DNA from: Rhizobium tibeticum
GTDB lineage: Bacteria; Pseudomonadota; Alphaproteobacteria; Rhizobiales; Rhizobiaceae
Assembly (NCBI RefSeq): GCF_900110205.1
Contig: NZ_FOCV01000013.1
Span: forward strand, 122,499 to 186,498
Length of the DNA stretch: 64,000 bases
Direction of reading: 5' to 3'
The notes under the pieces are model-generated. The model ran no database searches and was not told the origin of the DNA. It saw only the letters and a program-made list of their open reading frames with translations. The position numbers and the translations under genes are program-made. Shown piece after piece: positions 45,517 through 54,326 of this stretch (position 1 is its first letter; the number at the start of each line of letters is the position of its first letter).

Positions 45517-45605
45517 TGAGGGTTGAGGAGTTCATGTAGGCATTCTCTGAAACGGGTGAACTTGCACGGTCGGCAGGAGCCGGCCTTTGGTTCTGGGAGG
45601 AACGT

Positions 45606-46931
45606 ATGCAAACGAAATCGAAAGCCCTTCTCGGGCTGGCCTCGGCATTCATCATATCATCAGCGCTGCCCAATCTCGCAAAAGCTGACCAACTGACGCT
45701 CTGCTGGGCGGCCTGGGACCCGGCGAACGCACTTGTCGAACTTTCCAAGGATTTCACCGCCAAGACCGGCACGGAAATGAAGTTCGAGTTCGTGCCCTGG
45801 ACGAGCTACGCGGATCGCTTCCTCAATGAACTGAACTCCCACGGAAAACTCTGCGACCTGATCATCGGCGACAGCCAGTGGATCGGCGGCTCGGCGGAAA
45901 ACGGCCACTACGTCAAGCTCAACGACTTCTTCGACAAGGAAGGCATCAAGATGGATGACTTCGTGCCGGCGACGGTCGTTGGCTACTCGGAATGGCCGAA
46001 GAACACGCCGAACTACTGGGCGCTGCCTGCCATGGGCGACGTGGTCGGCTGGACCTACCGCAAGGACTGGTTCGAAAAGCCGGAACTGAAAAAGGAATTC
46101 AAGGAAAAGTATGGCCGGGATCTCGCGGCCCCGAAGACCTACGACGAGCTGAAGCAGATTGCCGAGTTCTTCCAGAAGCGCGAGATCGACGGCAAGACCG
46201 TCTACGGCGCTTCGATCTATACCGAGCGCGGCTCCGAAGGCATCACCATGGGCGTGACGAACGTGCTCTACGACTGGGGCTTCCAGTACGACAACCCGGA
46301 TAAGCCCTATGAAATGGAAGGCTTTGTCAACTCGCCGGATGCGGTCAAGGGCCTGGAATTCTACAAGGCTCTCTATGATTGCTGCACCCCACCCGGCAGT
46401 TCGAACGTCTACATGGTCGAATCCGCCGATGCCTTCAAATCCGGCCAGGTCGCGATGCAGATGAACTTCGCCTTCACGTGGCCCGGCCTCTACAAGGACG
46501 AGAAGGTCGGCGGCGACAGGATAGGTTTCTTCCCCAATCCTGCTGAAAAGAAGCATTTCGCTCAGCTTGGCGGACAGGGCATCTCAGTCGTCTCCTATTC
46601 CGACAAGAAGGATGCCGCTCTGCAGTACATCAAGTGGTTCGCCCAGCCCGAAGTCCAAGCCAAATGGTGGCAACTGGGTGGCTACTCGTGCCTGAAATCA
46701 GTTGTCAATGCGCCTGACTTTGCCTCCAGCCAACCCTACGCCCAAGCGTTTTTGGACTCGATGGCTATCGTCAAGGACTTCTGGGCCGAGCCGAGCTACG
46801 CAACCCTCCTCCAGGATATGCAGAAGCGCGTTCACAACTATGTCGTGGCCGGCAACGGCACCGCCCAGGAAGCGCTTGATGGCCTGGTGAAGGACTGGAC
46901 GGAAGTCTTCAAGGACGACGGCAAGATCTAG
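45606..46931 (+). CDS. Sugar/polyol ABC transporter solute-binding protein (family 1)
   Basis: 441 residues after GGGAGGAACGT. The N-terminus KSKALLGLASAFIISSALPN is a Sec signal, cleaved probably after AKA. The mature protein (LTLCWAAWDPANALVELSKD, DLIIGDSQWIGG, AVNSP-like hinge segments) is a family 1 binding protein like those for maltose, glycerol or glycerol-3-phosphate. It heads the operon that runs to 57351. With dihydroxyacetone kinases downstream, a triose, glycerol or short ketose is the likely ligand, which is inference. Confidence 0.9.
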   Translation: MQTKSKALLGLASAFIISSALPNLAKADQLTLCWAAWDPANALVELSKDFTAKTGTEMKFEFVPWTSYADRFLNELNSHGKLCDLIIGDSQWIGGSAENGHYVKLNDFFDKEGIKMDDFVPATVVGYSEWPKNTPNYWALPAMGDVVGWTYRKDWFEKPELKKEFKEKYGRDLAAPKTYDELKQIAEFFQKREIDGKTVYGASIYTERGSEGITMGVTNVLYDWGFQYDNPDKPYEMEGFVNSPDAVKGLEFYKALYDCCTPPGSSNVYMVESADAFKSGQVAMQMNFAFTWPGLYKDEKVGGDRIGFFPNPAEKKHFAQLGGQGISVVSYSDKKDAALQYIKWFAQPEVQAKWWQLGGYSCLKSVVNAPDFASSQPYAQAFLDSMAIVKDFWAEPSYATLLQDMQKRVHNYVVAGNGTAQEALDGLVKDWTEVFKDDGKI

Positions 46932-48001
46932 TGTCCACCTGGACGCGCAATCTTCTTGCCAGAATGGCGGCCCGGATCGCCAAGACTGCCGGGCCGCCTG
47001 ATGTCTCACATACGCAAAGACCAGGTGACATCTTGAACATTTCCTCTTCATCCATGGTCGAGAAGGCAGCAGACGCGACCGCAACGGCGACGCCAGCATC
47101 GGTCGCTCACCGCGTCCGCGGCCTGTCCGATCGAGCGATCGCCTGGGCGTTCATCGCCCCCACCATCATCCTTCTTCTCGCCATCAACATCTTCCCACTC
47201 ATCTGGGCTATCTATCTCTCGTTCACGAACTATCGCGCCAACCGTCCAAACGCGCCGGTCCTGAACGTCGGATTGAGCAATTACGAGCGCGTCCTGACCG
47301 ACCCCGACATCTGGCAGGCGATGCAGACAACGGCGCACTTCGTGTTCTGGACGATCCTGCTGCAGACGGTGATTGGCTTTACGCTCGCCTATCTCATCGA
47401 CCGCAAGTTTCGCGGCCACGCGTTCTGGACGACGCTGATCCTGATCCCGATGATGCTGTCGCCGGCCGTTGTCGGCAACTTCTGGCGCTTCCTCTACGAG
47501 CCACAGATCGGCCTCTTCGCCTACGCCGTCTCTCTCGTCACCGGCATACCGACAGCCGAGATCCAGATGCTCGGCAGTGTCTCGTTGGCACCCTGGGCCA
47601 TCATCATCGTCGATACCTGGATGTGGACCCCCTACGTGATGCTGATATGCCTTGCAGGTCTGCGTTCTATTCCGGACTACATTTACGAGGCCGCCGAGGT
47701 CGATCGCGCCTCCGCATGGCGACAGTTCTGGTCGATCACCGTCCCAATGGCCCTCCCCTTCATCATGCTCGCTGTGCTTTTCCGCGGCATCGAGAACTTC
47801 AAGATGTTCGACATGGTCACGCTCTTGACCGGCGGTGGCCCGGGCTCGACCACCGAAGTCGCCTCTATCACGCTGAAGCGCGCGGCCTTCGAGAGCTGGG
47901 CAACAGGTCGGGCCTCTGCCTTCGCCATTGTCCTCTTCGTGGCCGTGTTCGGCCTCGCCAACATCTACGTCAAGGCACTCAACAGGGTGAAGCAACGATG
48001 A
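46931..48001 (+). CDS. Sugar/polyol ABC transporter permease (MalF-like)
   Basis: 356 residues if translation starts at the GTG at 46931, which overlaps the previous stop (TAGTG); a TTG at 47033 with AGGTGA upstream is a good alternative and drops 34 residues without family character. Six spans start at about residue 75 (IAWAFIAPTIILLLAINIFP). The coupling loop is EAAEVDRASAWRQFWSITVP. It ends in an ATGA overlap with the second permease. Confidence 0.88.
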   Translation: MSTWTRNLLARMAARIAKTAGPPDVSHTQRPGDILNISSSSMVEKAADATATATPASVAHRVRGLSDRAIAWAFIAPTIILLLAINIFPLIWAIYLSFTNYRANRPNAPVLNVGLSNYERVLTDPDIWQAMQTTAHFVFWTILLQTVIGFTLAYLIDRKFRGHAFWTTLILIPMMLSPAVVGNFWRFLYEPQIGLFAYAVSLVTGIPTAEIQMLGSVSLAPWAIIIVDTWMWTPYVMLICLAGLRSIPDYIYEAAEVDRASAWRQFWSITVPMALPFIMLAVLFRGIENFKMFDMVTLLTGGGPGSTTEVASITLKRAAFESWATGRASAFAIVLFVAVFGLANIYVKALNRVKQR

Positions 48002-48951
48002 GCTCCGTCACCTCAGCCCATTCGGTCGTAGAGCCGAGACCGACCAGCAAACGCATCGCCGGCGCTATCGTGATCCTCTACGCCCTGATCACCCTGATCC
48101 CGCTTGTCTGGATTTTCCTGACCAGCATCAAGTCACCGCCGGATTCCATCAGCTATCCTCCCAAGATCGTTTTTACGCCGACGCTGGAAGGCTATTGCAA
48201 CCTTCTGACGACCAGGACGCGCCAGACGCCGGAATACATTGCCTCCCTGCCCGCGCCGACCGGCACCTGCGACGAGGTGACACGCAAGCGAAACATGGTG
48301 ATCGCCGGCCCCTCGAACTTCCTGCCGCGTTTCGCCAACTCGCTGGTGATCGCCTTCGGCTCGACGTTCCTGGCGGTCTTTCTGGGGACGCTCGCCGCCT
48401 ACGGCTTCTCCCGCTTCAGGGTGCCGCTTGCCGACGACCTGCTGTTCTTCATCCTGTCGACGCGCATGATGCCGCCCATTGCCGTCGCCATCCCGATCTA
48501 TCTCATGTACCGCGAGCTTGGCCTTTCCGATACGGCGCTGGGCATGATCCTGCTCTACACTGCGGTCAACGTCTCGCTCGCAGTCTGGCTGCTCAAAGGC
48601 TTCATCGACGAGATCCCGCGCGAATACGAGGAAGCCGCAATGATCGACGGCTATACCCGGCTGCAGGCGTTCTGGAAGGTTGTCCTGCCGCAGGCAACCA
48701 CGGGCATCGCCGCCACCGCGATCTTCTGCCTGATTTTCGCCTGGAACGAGTACGCCTTCGCGGCCCTGCTGACATCGGGCGAAGCTCAGACGGCGCCACC
48801 CTTCATTCCGACCATCATCGGCGAGGGCGGTCAGGACTGGCCGGCAGTCGCGGCGGGAACGACGATCTTCCTCATCCCGATCCTCGTCTTCACCATCCTC
48901 CTGCGCAAGCAGCTCTTGCGTGGCATTACCTTCGGAGCGGTCCGCAAATGA
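47998..48951 (+). CDS. Sugar/polyol ABC transporter permease (MalG-like)
   Basis: 317 residues from the ATG at 47998, overlapping the previous stop by four bases. Six spans (IAGAIVILYALITLIPLVWI first) and the coupling loop EAAMIDGYTRLQAFWKVVLP are clear. A periplasmic loop after span one is longer than usual and contains paired cysteines (GYCNLL..., TGTCDEVT). It overlaps the small membrane protein gene by four bases. Confidence 0.9.
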   Translation: MSSVTSAHSVVEPRPTSKRIAGAIVILYALITLIPLVWIFLTSIKSPPDSISYPPKIVFTPTLEGYCNLLTTRTRQTPEYIASLPAPTGTCDEVTRKRNMVIAGPSNFLPRFANSLVIAFGSTFLAVFLGTLAAYGFSRFRVPLADDLLFFILSTRMMPPIAVAIPIYLMYRELGLSDTALGMILLYTAVNVSLAVWLLKGFIDEIPREYEEAAMIDGYTRLQAFWKVVLPQATTGIAATAIFCLIFAWNEYAFAALLTSGEAQTAPPFIPTIIGEGGQDWPAVAAGTTIFLIPILVFTILLRKQLLRGITFGAVRK

Positions 48952-49160
48952 CGCATCTGATCGAAACACCGCGCCCTTCGCGCCCTAAGCGCCCCTTCTT
49001 CCTGCGCCGCGGTCCGATGGAAAACATCGCAACCACACTGATCGGGATCGGCTTTCTCATGCTTTTCCAGCCGTTCCTGCTGGTTCTTTATACCTATTCG
49101 CTGGTAACGCTGCTCGCAGGCACGGCCATGTTCATCATCGTCTCGAAGTTCCCGGAGTGA
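48948..49160 (+). CDS. Small membrane protein of the transporter operon
   Basis: 70 residues. The ATG overlaps the permease stop by four bases (ATGA) and the stop is three bases before the next ATG, which strongly supports translation. A basic, proline-rich cytoplasmic N-terminus (RPSRPKRPFFLRRGP) precedes two hydrophobic helices (IATTLIGIGFLMLFQPFLLV and LVTLLAGTAMFIIVSKF). I do not recognise a family. It could be an accessory subunit of the ABC complex, as small DUF2160-type proteins accompany glycerol transporters in rhizobia, although it does not resemble DUF2160. Confidence 0.75.
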   Translation: MTHLIETPRPSRPKRPFFLRRGPMENIATTLIGIGFLMLFQPFLLVLYTYSLVTLLAGTAMFIIVSKFPE

Positions 49161-49163
49161 GCC

Positions 49164-50261
49164 ATGGCGGACATCAGAATCGAAAATCTCCGCAAGCAAT
49201 TCGGCAGCTTCGTCGCGGTTCAGGATTCGACCTTCCGCATTCATGACGGCGAGTTCCTGGCACTGCTTGGACCGTCTGGCTGCGGCAAGACGACGACGCT
49301 TCGTATGATTGCCGGACTTGAACTGCCGACCAGCGGCAAGATCCATCTTGACGGCGAAGACGTCACCTTCAATCGCGCCAGTGCCCGGGACATAGCCTTC
49401 GTGTTCCAGCTTTTTGCGCTCTATCCGCATATGAACGTGCGCAAGAACATCGGCTTTCCCCTGCTCTCGCAGGGCATGCCGAAGGCGGAAATCCGCCAGC
49501 GCGTCGAGGAAACTGCACGGCTGCTGCAGATCGATCATATCCTTGAGCGATCCGTTTCAGGACTTGCCGGCGGCGACCGCCAGCGCGTGGCTCTCGGCCG
49601 CGCAATCGTGCGCCGTCCGAAGTGCTTCCTGATGGACGAACCCCTCGGCACGCTCGACGCTGAATTCCGAGAAGTCATGGTCCACGAACTGCGCGAACTG
49701 CACAACCGCATCCATGCGACGACGGTTTACGTGACGCATGATCAGCACGAGGCCATGGCGATGGCCGACAAGATCGCGGTCATGAACCATGGTGTCATCG
49801 AGCAATTCGGCACGCCGCAGGAAATCTACAGCAAGCCCGCCACCATGTATGTCGCGGATTTCATCGGCTCGCCGCCGATGAATTTCATGCGCTTCACGGC
49901 AGGCCTTCAGACGGGAGCACGGTCGATATCGCTTCATGGCGTCGATGTCAAAATTCCTGAGGTGCACCAGGACTTGGCCGAAGCCGAACTGGCGCTTGGT
50001 GTCAGGCCCGAACATATTCGCTTCAGCGATACCTCTCCTTTGCGCGGAGCGGTCTACGGCAGCGAATATCTCGGGACCAATCAGGTTGTGGCGATCGAGA
50101 CGTCGAGCGGCGTCATCAAGGCTCGCGTTCCGGCAAATCGCAACTTTCGTATCGGCGAGACCGTTGGTCTTGAGTTCAACCCGGCCAAGCTCGCGCTGTT
50201 CGATTGCAAATCGGGCCGCGCCATTGCCTCGGCACTCTATTCGGAGGCACGGCATGGCTGA
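49164..50261 (+). CDS. ABC transporter ATPase 1 (UgpC/MalK type) with altered signature motif
   Basis: 365 residues: Walker A GPSGCGKT (36-43), Q-loop VFQLFALYPHM, Walker B FLMDEPLGTLD (155-165), switch THD (His192) and a C-terminal regulatory OB domain. The ABC signature reads LAGGD (134-138) instead of LSGGQ. A different ATPase with a normal LSGGE follows, so the pair may form an asymmetric heterodimer, as in the two-ATPase glycerol transporters of rhizobia. It overlaps the second ATPase gene by eight bases. Confidence 0.9.
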   Translation: MADIRIENLRKQFGSFVAVQDSTFRIHDGEFLALLGPSGCGKTTTLRMIAGLELPTSGKIHLDGEDVTFNRASARDIAFVFQLFALYPHMNVRKNIGFPLLSQGMPKAEIRQRVEETARLLQIDHILERSVSGLAGGDRQRVALGRAIVRRPKCFLMDEPLGTLDAEFREVMVHELRELHNRIHATTVYVTHDQHEAMAMADKIAVMNHGVIEQFGTPQEIYSKPATMYVADFIGSPPMNFMRFTAGLQTGARSISLHGVDVKIPEVHQDLAEAELALGVRPEHIRFSDTSPLRGAVYGSEYLGTNQVVAIETSSGVIKARVPANRNFRIGETVGLEFNPAKLALFDCKSGRAIASALYSEARHG

Positions 50262-51261
50262 CGTTGCTCTCAAAGGCCTCAACAAGCGTTTTGGCGATAC
50301 ACAGGCTCTGGCTGACTTGGACCTCTCGATCCGTGACGGTGAGTTCGTCGTCCTGCTTGGGCCGACGGGCGCCGGCAAGACAACGACGCTGCGCCTGATT
50401 GCCGGGCTGGAGCGCCCCGACAGCGGCCGCATCGAGATAGGCGGTCGCAACGTCGCAGGCGAAGCTCCGGCCGACAGGGACGTCGCATTCGTCTTCCAGC
50501 AATATTCGCTTTATCCGCATATGACGGTCTACGACAACCTCGCCTTCCCGCTACGAGCGCCCGTGCGCAAGCTCAGCAGCGAAGAAATCGACCGGCGCGT
50601 GCGGGAAATTGCGCGCATGGTCAGGATCGACCATAAGCTGGAGAACCGTTCGACACGACTGTCGGGCGGCGAAATGCAGCGCGTTGCGATTGGGCGGGCG
50701 CTGGTGCGCCGCCCCGCCATCTATCTGATGGACGAGCCACTCTCGTCGCTCGATGCAAAGCTACGTGCGGAACTTCGCTTGGAACTCAAGCGGATCCAGA
50801 AGGAGCTCGGCTCGACGCTGCTCTATGTAACCCACGACCAGGTCGAGGCCATGACGATGGCGGATCGGATCGGCATTGTTGCGGGAGGAAGGCTGTTGCA
50901 GGTCGGAACGCCCCGCGAAATCTACGGCAATCCTGCCAGTCTTCATGTCGCTGCCCGTCTTGGCCAGCCGCACATCAACCTGTTGCCCACCGATCTTCTT
51001 CCTGGCGCCAATCCGCCCCCCGGGACCAGAACGATCGGCGCGCGAACAGAGCATCTCGATATCATCGTCGACCAGAACGCCAATGCCAAAATCGACTGGA
51101 TCGAACACCTGGGAGACCAGAACCACCTGCACATCCGCGTGCGTGACCACAAGCTCGTCACGCTTGCCGATCCATATCTCGCAATCAGGCCGGGTGATCG
51201 AATCAATCTGACGCTGCGCGATCCGCTCTATTTCGACGCCAGCGGCCGGCGCCTCGGATAA
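50254..51261 (+). CDS. ABC transporter ATPase 2 (UgpC/MalK type)
   Basis: 335 residues from the ATG at 50254 (TCGGAGGCACGGC upstream). Walker A GPTGAGKT, Q-loop FQQYSLYPHM, signature LSGGE (136-140), Walker B YLMDEPLSSLD and the switch histidine in YVTHDQVEAMTMADR are all intact. A C-terminal regulatory domain ends near FDASGRRLG. It completes the transporter whose other ATPase is encoded just upstream. The kinase genes begin 48 bases further on. Confidence 0.92.
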   Translation: MADVALKGLNKRFGDTQALADLDLSIRDGEFVVLLGPTGAGKTTTLRLIAGLERPDSGRIEIGGRNVAGEAPADRDVAFVFQQYSLYPHMTVYDNLAFPLRAPVRKLSSEEIDRRVREIARMVRIDHKLENRSTRLSGGEMQRVAIGRALVRRPAIYLMDEPLSSLDAKLRAELRLELKRIQKELGSTLLYVTHDQVEAMTMADRIGIVAGGRLLQVGTPREIYGNPASLHVAARLGQPHINLLPTDLLPGANPPPGTRTIGARTEHLDIIVDQNANAKIDWIEHLGDQNHLHIRVRDHKLVTLADPYLAIRPGDRINLTLRDPLYFDASGRRLG

Positions 51262-51309
51262 GCAACAGAACGAACAAACACACTGGCATCAAAAGACGGG
51301 TCTCACTCC

Positions 51310-52947
51310 ATGAAGCATTTCTTCAATCGCCGGGAAACCATCGTTACCGAAGCCCTGGACGGCCTGCTCCTGACAAGTAGCGCCGGTCGTCTTGCCCGTC
51401 TGGATACCTTCCCCGAGATCAAGGTGATCCTGCGCGCGGACTGGGATAAATCGAAGGTTGCAATCATCTCTGGCGGCGGAGCCGGTCATGAGCCCTCGCA
51501 TGCAGGCTTCGTCGGCAAGGGCATGCTGACCGCGGCCGTATCCGGCGAGATCTTTGCCTCGCCCAGTGTCGATGCCGTGCTGACAGCCATCCGTGCCGTA
51601 ACAGGCCCCAAGGGCGTTCTGCTGGTCGTTAAGAACTATACAGGTGACCGTCTGAACTTCGGCCTTGCCGCCGAGAAGGCGCGTGCCGAGGGATTCGACG
51701 TCGAGATGGTGATTGTCGCCGACGACATCGCAATTCCTGGGATCAACCAGCCGCGCGGCGTTGCCGGTACGCTGTTCGTGCACAAGATCGCCGGCTACCA
51801 TGCCGAATCCGGCGCCGACCTTAAGACGGTCGCAGCCCAGGCGGCGGCCGCAGCACACGATATCGTTTCGCTCGGCATGTCGCTTTCGACCTGCAGCGTA
51901 CCCGGTCAGGCGCATGAGGATCGGCTTGGCGCCGACGAGGGAGAGCTCGGTCTCGGCATTCACGGCGAGCCAGGCGTCGAACGCATTGCGCTACAGCCGG
52001 TTGCCGATCTGGTGGCCACCATGACGAACCGGTTGGCCGCCAAGGTTGACGAGGCAGGAGACTATGCGCTGCTGATCAACAACCTTGGCGCGGTGCCGCC
52101 GCTCGAGATGGGCGTTATCGCCAACGCGGTATTGTCCTCACCTCTCGCCGGCCGTGTTCGGCTGGTCATCGGGCCGGGACCGATGATGACCGCACTCAAC
52201 ATGAACGGGTTCTCACTTTCACTGATCCGGCTGGATGCTGCCCGCCAAGCCGCACTGAAAGCTGCCGTCGAGCCACATGCCTGGATACCGGCCACTGAAC
52301 TGCACGAGATCGCCATTATTGCTGCACCGCAAGTGTCCGCGCGGGATGCAGCGACGCCGGCCAGCGATGACAGTCGCAATCGTCGCTTATTGACCGCGCT
52401 TTGCGCCCATCTGATTTCTCTCGAGGGCGAGCTCAATCGCCTGGATAGCCGCGTCGGAGACGGCGATACGGGTTCCACCGTGGCGACAGGAGCGCGCAGC
52501 ATTCTTTCCCGCATCGACGCGCTGCCGCTGAAGGATCCTGCCGCCACCATGGCCTCAGTCGGCGAGATCCTGAGCACGAGCATGGGCGGCTCGAGCGGCG
52601 TGCTGCTCTCGATCTTCTTTACGGCCGCATCCAAAGCTATGGCGGAAAGGGCAGATATCGCTGCTGCCCTGCTTGCCGGGCTCGATCGGATGACGTTCTA
52701 TGGAGGGGCCGATGTCGGCGACCGCACGATGGTCGATGCGCTGGCGCCCGCGCTTGCTTCTTTGGCATCCGGCGATGTCGCGGCCGCGGCAAAGGCTGCG
52801 GCAGCCGGTGCCGAGTCGACAAAGGCAATGCGAAAGGCAAAGGCCGGCCGCGCCTCTTATGTCGGTGAGAAGGATCTGGAGGGAGTGCCGGATCCGGGAG
52901 CGGTGGCTGTGGCAAACGTATTCGAAGTTGCAGCAACGCTGACATAG
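51310..52947 (+). CDS. Fused DhaK-DhaL dihydroxyacetone-type kinase (ATP-dependent form)
   Basis: 545 residues, the length of ATP-dependent dihydroxyacetone kinases. The DhaK part (1 to about 340) has GGGAGHEPSHAGFVGKG and His218 in GLGIHGEPG, the residue that binds the substrate carbonyl covalently. The DhaL part (about 355-545) has the Mg-nucleotide aspartates in RVGDGDTGSTV, MGGSSGVLLSIFF and a GDRTMVDAL segment. It phosphorylates dihydroxyacetone or a related ketose (erythrulose kinases belong to the same family) with ATP. It stands at the junction between transporter genes and the separate PTS-type kinase genes. Confidence 0.93.
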   Translation: MKHFFNRRETIVTEALDGLLLTSSAGRLARLDTFPEIKVILRADWDKSKVAIISGGGAGHEPSHAGFVGKGMLTAAVSGEIFASPSVDAVLTAIRAVTGPKGVLLVVKNYTGDRLNFGLAAEKARAEGFDVEMVIVADDIAIPGINQPRGVAGTLFVHKIAGYHAESGADLKTVAAQAAAAAHDIVSLGMSLSTCSVPGQAHEDRLGADEGELGLGIHGEPGVERIALQPVADLVATMTNRLAAKVDEAGDYALLINNLGAVPPLEMGVIANAVLSSPLAGRVRLVIGPGPMMTALNMNGFSLSLIRLDAARQAALKAAVEPHAWIPATELHEIAIIAAPQVSARDAATPASDDSRNRRLLTALCAHLISLEGELNRLDSRVGDGDTGSTVATGARSILSRIDALPLKDPAATMASVGEILSTSMGGSSGVLLSIFFTAASKAMAERADIAAALLAGLDRMTFYGGADVGDRTMVDALAPALASLASGDVAAAAKAAAAGAESTKAMRKAKAGRASYVGEKDLEGVPDPGAVAVANVFEVAATLT

Positions 52948-52972
52948 ATGGCGCTGCTGCTGGGAGGTACAC

Positions 52973-53587
52973 GTGCAGGCAGAACCAGTTCTTCTTGCGG
53001 GATTGATTGAAGTTTGCCGTGCGACGATTGCGGCAAACAGCGATCGTCTCTGCGCACTGGATCGCGCAATCGGTGACGGCGATCATGGAACCAACATGCA
53101 GCGCGGCTGTGAAGCGGTTAGCGCCGAAGAAGCGACGGTCTCAAGCCTCCCCCTGCCTGACGCGCTGGAAAGGATCGGCCTGACACTGGTGATGAGCATA
53201 GGCGGTGCGGCCGGCCCACTCTACGGAACGCTCCTAATGGAGATGGGACGCGAGCTTCGCAAATCGGATCAGGGACAGGATTTTTCCTCGGCGTTAAAGC
53301 AGGCCATTGATGCTGTTGCCCGTCGCGGACGTTCGCACGCCGGAGATAAGACCCTGCTCGACGTGCTCTACCCTGTGCAAGATGCTCTTGCGCACCGGTC
53401 GCCATTGACCGATATCGTACATCGGGCGGAGCTTTCCGCCGGCTTTACCGCCGCCATGAAGGCCATGCGCGGCCGAGCAGCTTACCTTGGAGAGCGTTCG
53501 ATCGGCCACGTTGATCCGGGCGCCTCGAGCTGCGCTCTCCTGACAATTGCTATCTGCCGCTATCTTGAGGAGCACCGCCCGGCATGA
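52973..53587 (+). CDS. dhaL: DhaL, ADP-binding subunit of PTS-type dihydroxyacetone kinase
   Basis: 204 residues with a GTG start at 52973 after GGGAGGTACAC. LDRAIGDGDHGTNMQRG supplies the three aspartates that hold Mg-ADP, MSIGGAAGPLYGTLL the nucleotide loop and GDKTLLDVLYPVQDAL, YLGERSIGHVDPGAS the remaining family motifs. DhaL keeps its ADP as a cofactor that DhaM re-phosphorylates. It overlaps dhaM by four bases. Its DhaK partner is encoded at 56359, five genes away. Confidence 0.93.
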   Translation: MQAEPVLLAGLIEVCRATIAANSDRLCALDRAIGDGDHGTNMQRGCEAVSAEEATVSSLPLPDALERIGLTLVMSIGGAAGPLYGTLLMEMGRELRKSDQGQDFSSALKQAIDAVARRGRSHAGDKTLLDVLYPVQDALAHRSPLTDIVHRAELSAGFTAAMKAMRGRAAYLGERSIGHVDPGASSCALLTIAICRYLEEHRPA

Positions 53588-53982
53588 GTGTAAAGACCCC
53601 AAACGTCGGGATTGTGATCGTCTCCCACTCACCGCTGGTCGCGCGAGGCACGGCCGACATGGTGCGGCAGATGGTGGGCGACAGCGTGCCGCTTGCCTGG
53701 TCGGGTGGCAATAGTCGCGGAGAGCTCGGCACGGATGCCGGCGGTATCCTGACGGCCATAGAGGAGGCCTGGTCAGAGGCAGGTGTCGCCGTTTTCGTCG
53801 ACCTTGGCGGGGCCGAAACCAACAGCGAGATGGCCATCGAAATGCTCGGTTTGCCGCGCGCAAAGCTCATCTCGATCTGCAATGCTCCGGTGGTGGAAGG
53901 CGCCGTCATCGCCGCTGCCGAGGCCTCCGGCGGGGCATCGCTTGCAAAGGTTGTAGCGACAGCAGAGGAACTGTCACCCTGA
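53584..53982 (+). CDS. dhaM: DhaM, EIIA-Man-like phosphotransfer subunit
   Basis: 132 residues. VGIVIVSHSPLVARG carries the phospho-accepting His15, and VPLAWSGGNSRGELGTDAG is the family's substrate-loop segment. In E. coli DhaM is fused to HPr and part of EI; here it is the EIIA domain alone and HPr and EI are separate genes directly downstream. It transfers phosphate from HPr to the ADP of DhaL. Overlaps of four bases with dhaL and one base (TGATG) with the HPr gene. Confidence 0.92.
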   Translation: MSVKTPNVGIVIVSHSPLVARGTADMVRQMVGDSVPLAWSGGNSRGELGTDAGGILTAIEEAWSEAGVAVFVDLGGAETNSEMAIEMLGLPRAKLISICNAPVVEGAVIAAAEASGGASLAKVVATAEELSP

Positions 53983-54326
53983 TGAGCGGTGGGTTGCGCA
54001 TAGGAAACCGGGAGGCCGAACAAGTGCATGCGAGTTGCCAGACGGAGGTCGAAGTGAAGCACGGGGTAGGCTTGCACGCCCGCCCCTCGGTGACGTTCAC
54101 GAGGCTGGCAAAGTCGTTTCCCTGCTCGATCGAAGTCGCGGTCAATGGCAGCGACGTCTGGTTGAATGGCAAGAGCATCATCAAGATCATGGGTGCCAGG
54201 ATCCGCAAGGGATCCATGCTGAAAATCCGTGCCGACGGAATCCTCGCAGAAGAGGCAGTCCGGGCATTGAAGGGCCTCATCGAGCGCAACTTCGACGAAG
54301 AAAAGAAACATGGCCGCACCGCTTAG
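53982..54326 (+). CDS. HPr-like phosphocarrier protein
   Basis: 114 residues with an N-terminal extension of about 20 residues before the HPr fold. VGLHARPSVTFTRLAKSF carries the phospho-histidine (His32), and KSIIKIMGARIRKGSMLKI lies where the regulatory serine region of HPr is found. It should pass phosphate from the EI encoded next to DhaM. It overlaps the EI gene by 17 bases. Confidence 0.92.
   Translation: MSGGLRIGNREAEQVHASCQTEVEVKHGVGLHARPSVTFTRLAKSFPCSIEVAVNGSDVWLNGKSIIKIMGARIRKGSMLKIRADGILAEEAVRALKGLIERNFDEEKKHGRTA

Noticed and set aside
45398..45772. Toxin partner for the HTH antitoxin-like gene
   Set aside because: The minus-strand frame here is mostly antisense to the binding-protein gene at 45606 and shows no RelE/HigB motif.
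48948..49160. Assignment of the small membrane protein to DUF2160
   Set aside because: Position resembles the glycerol transporter operons, but the sequence does not show the DUF2160 pattern as I know it.
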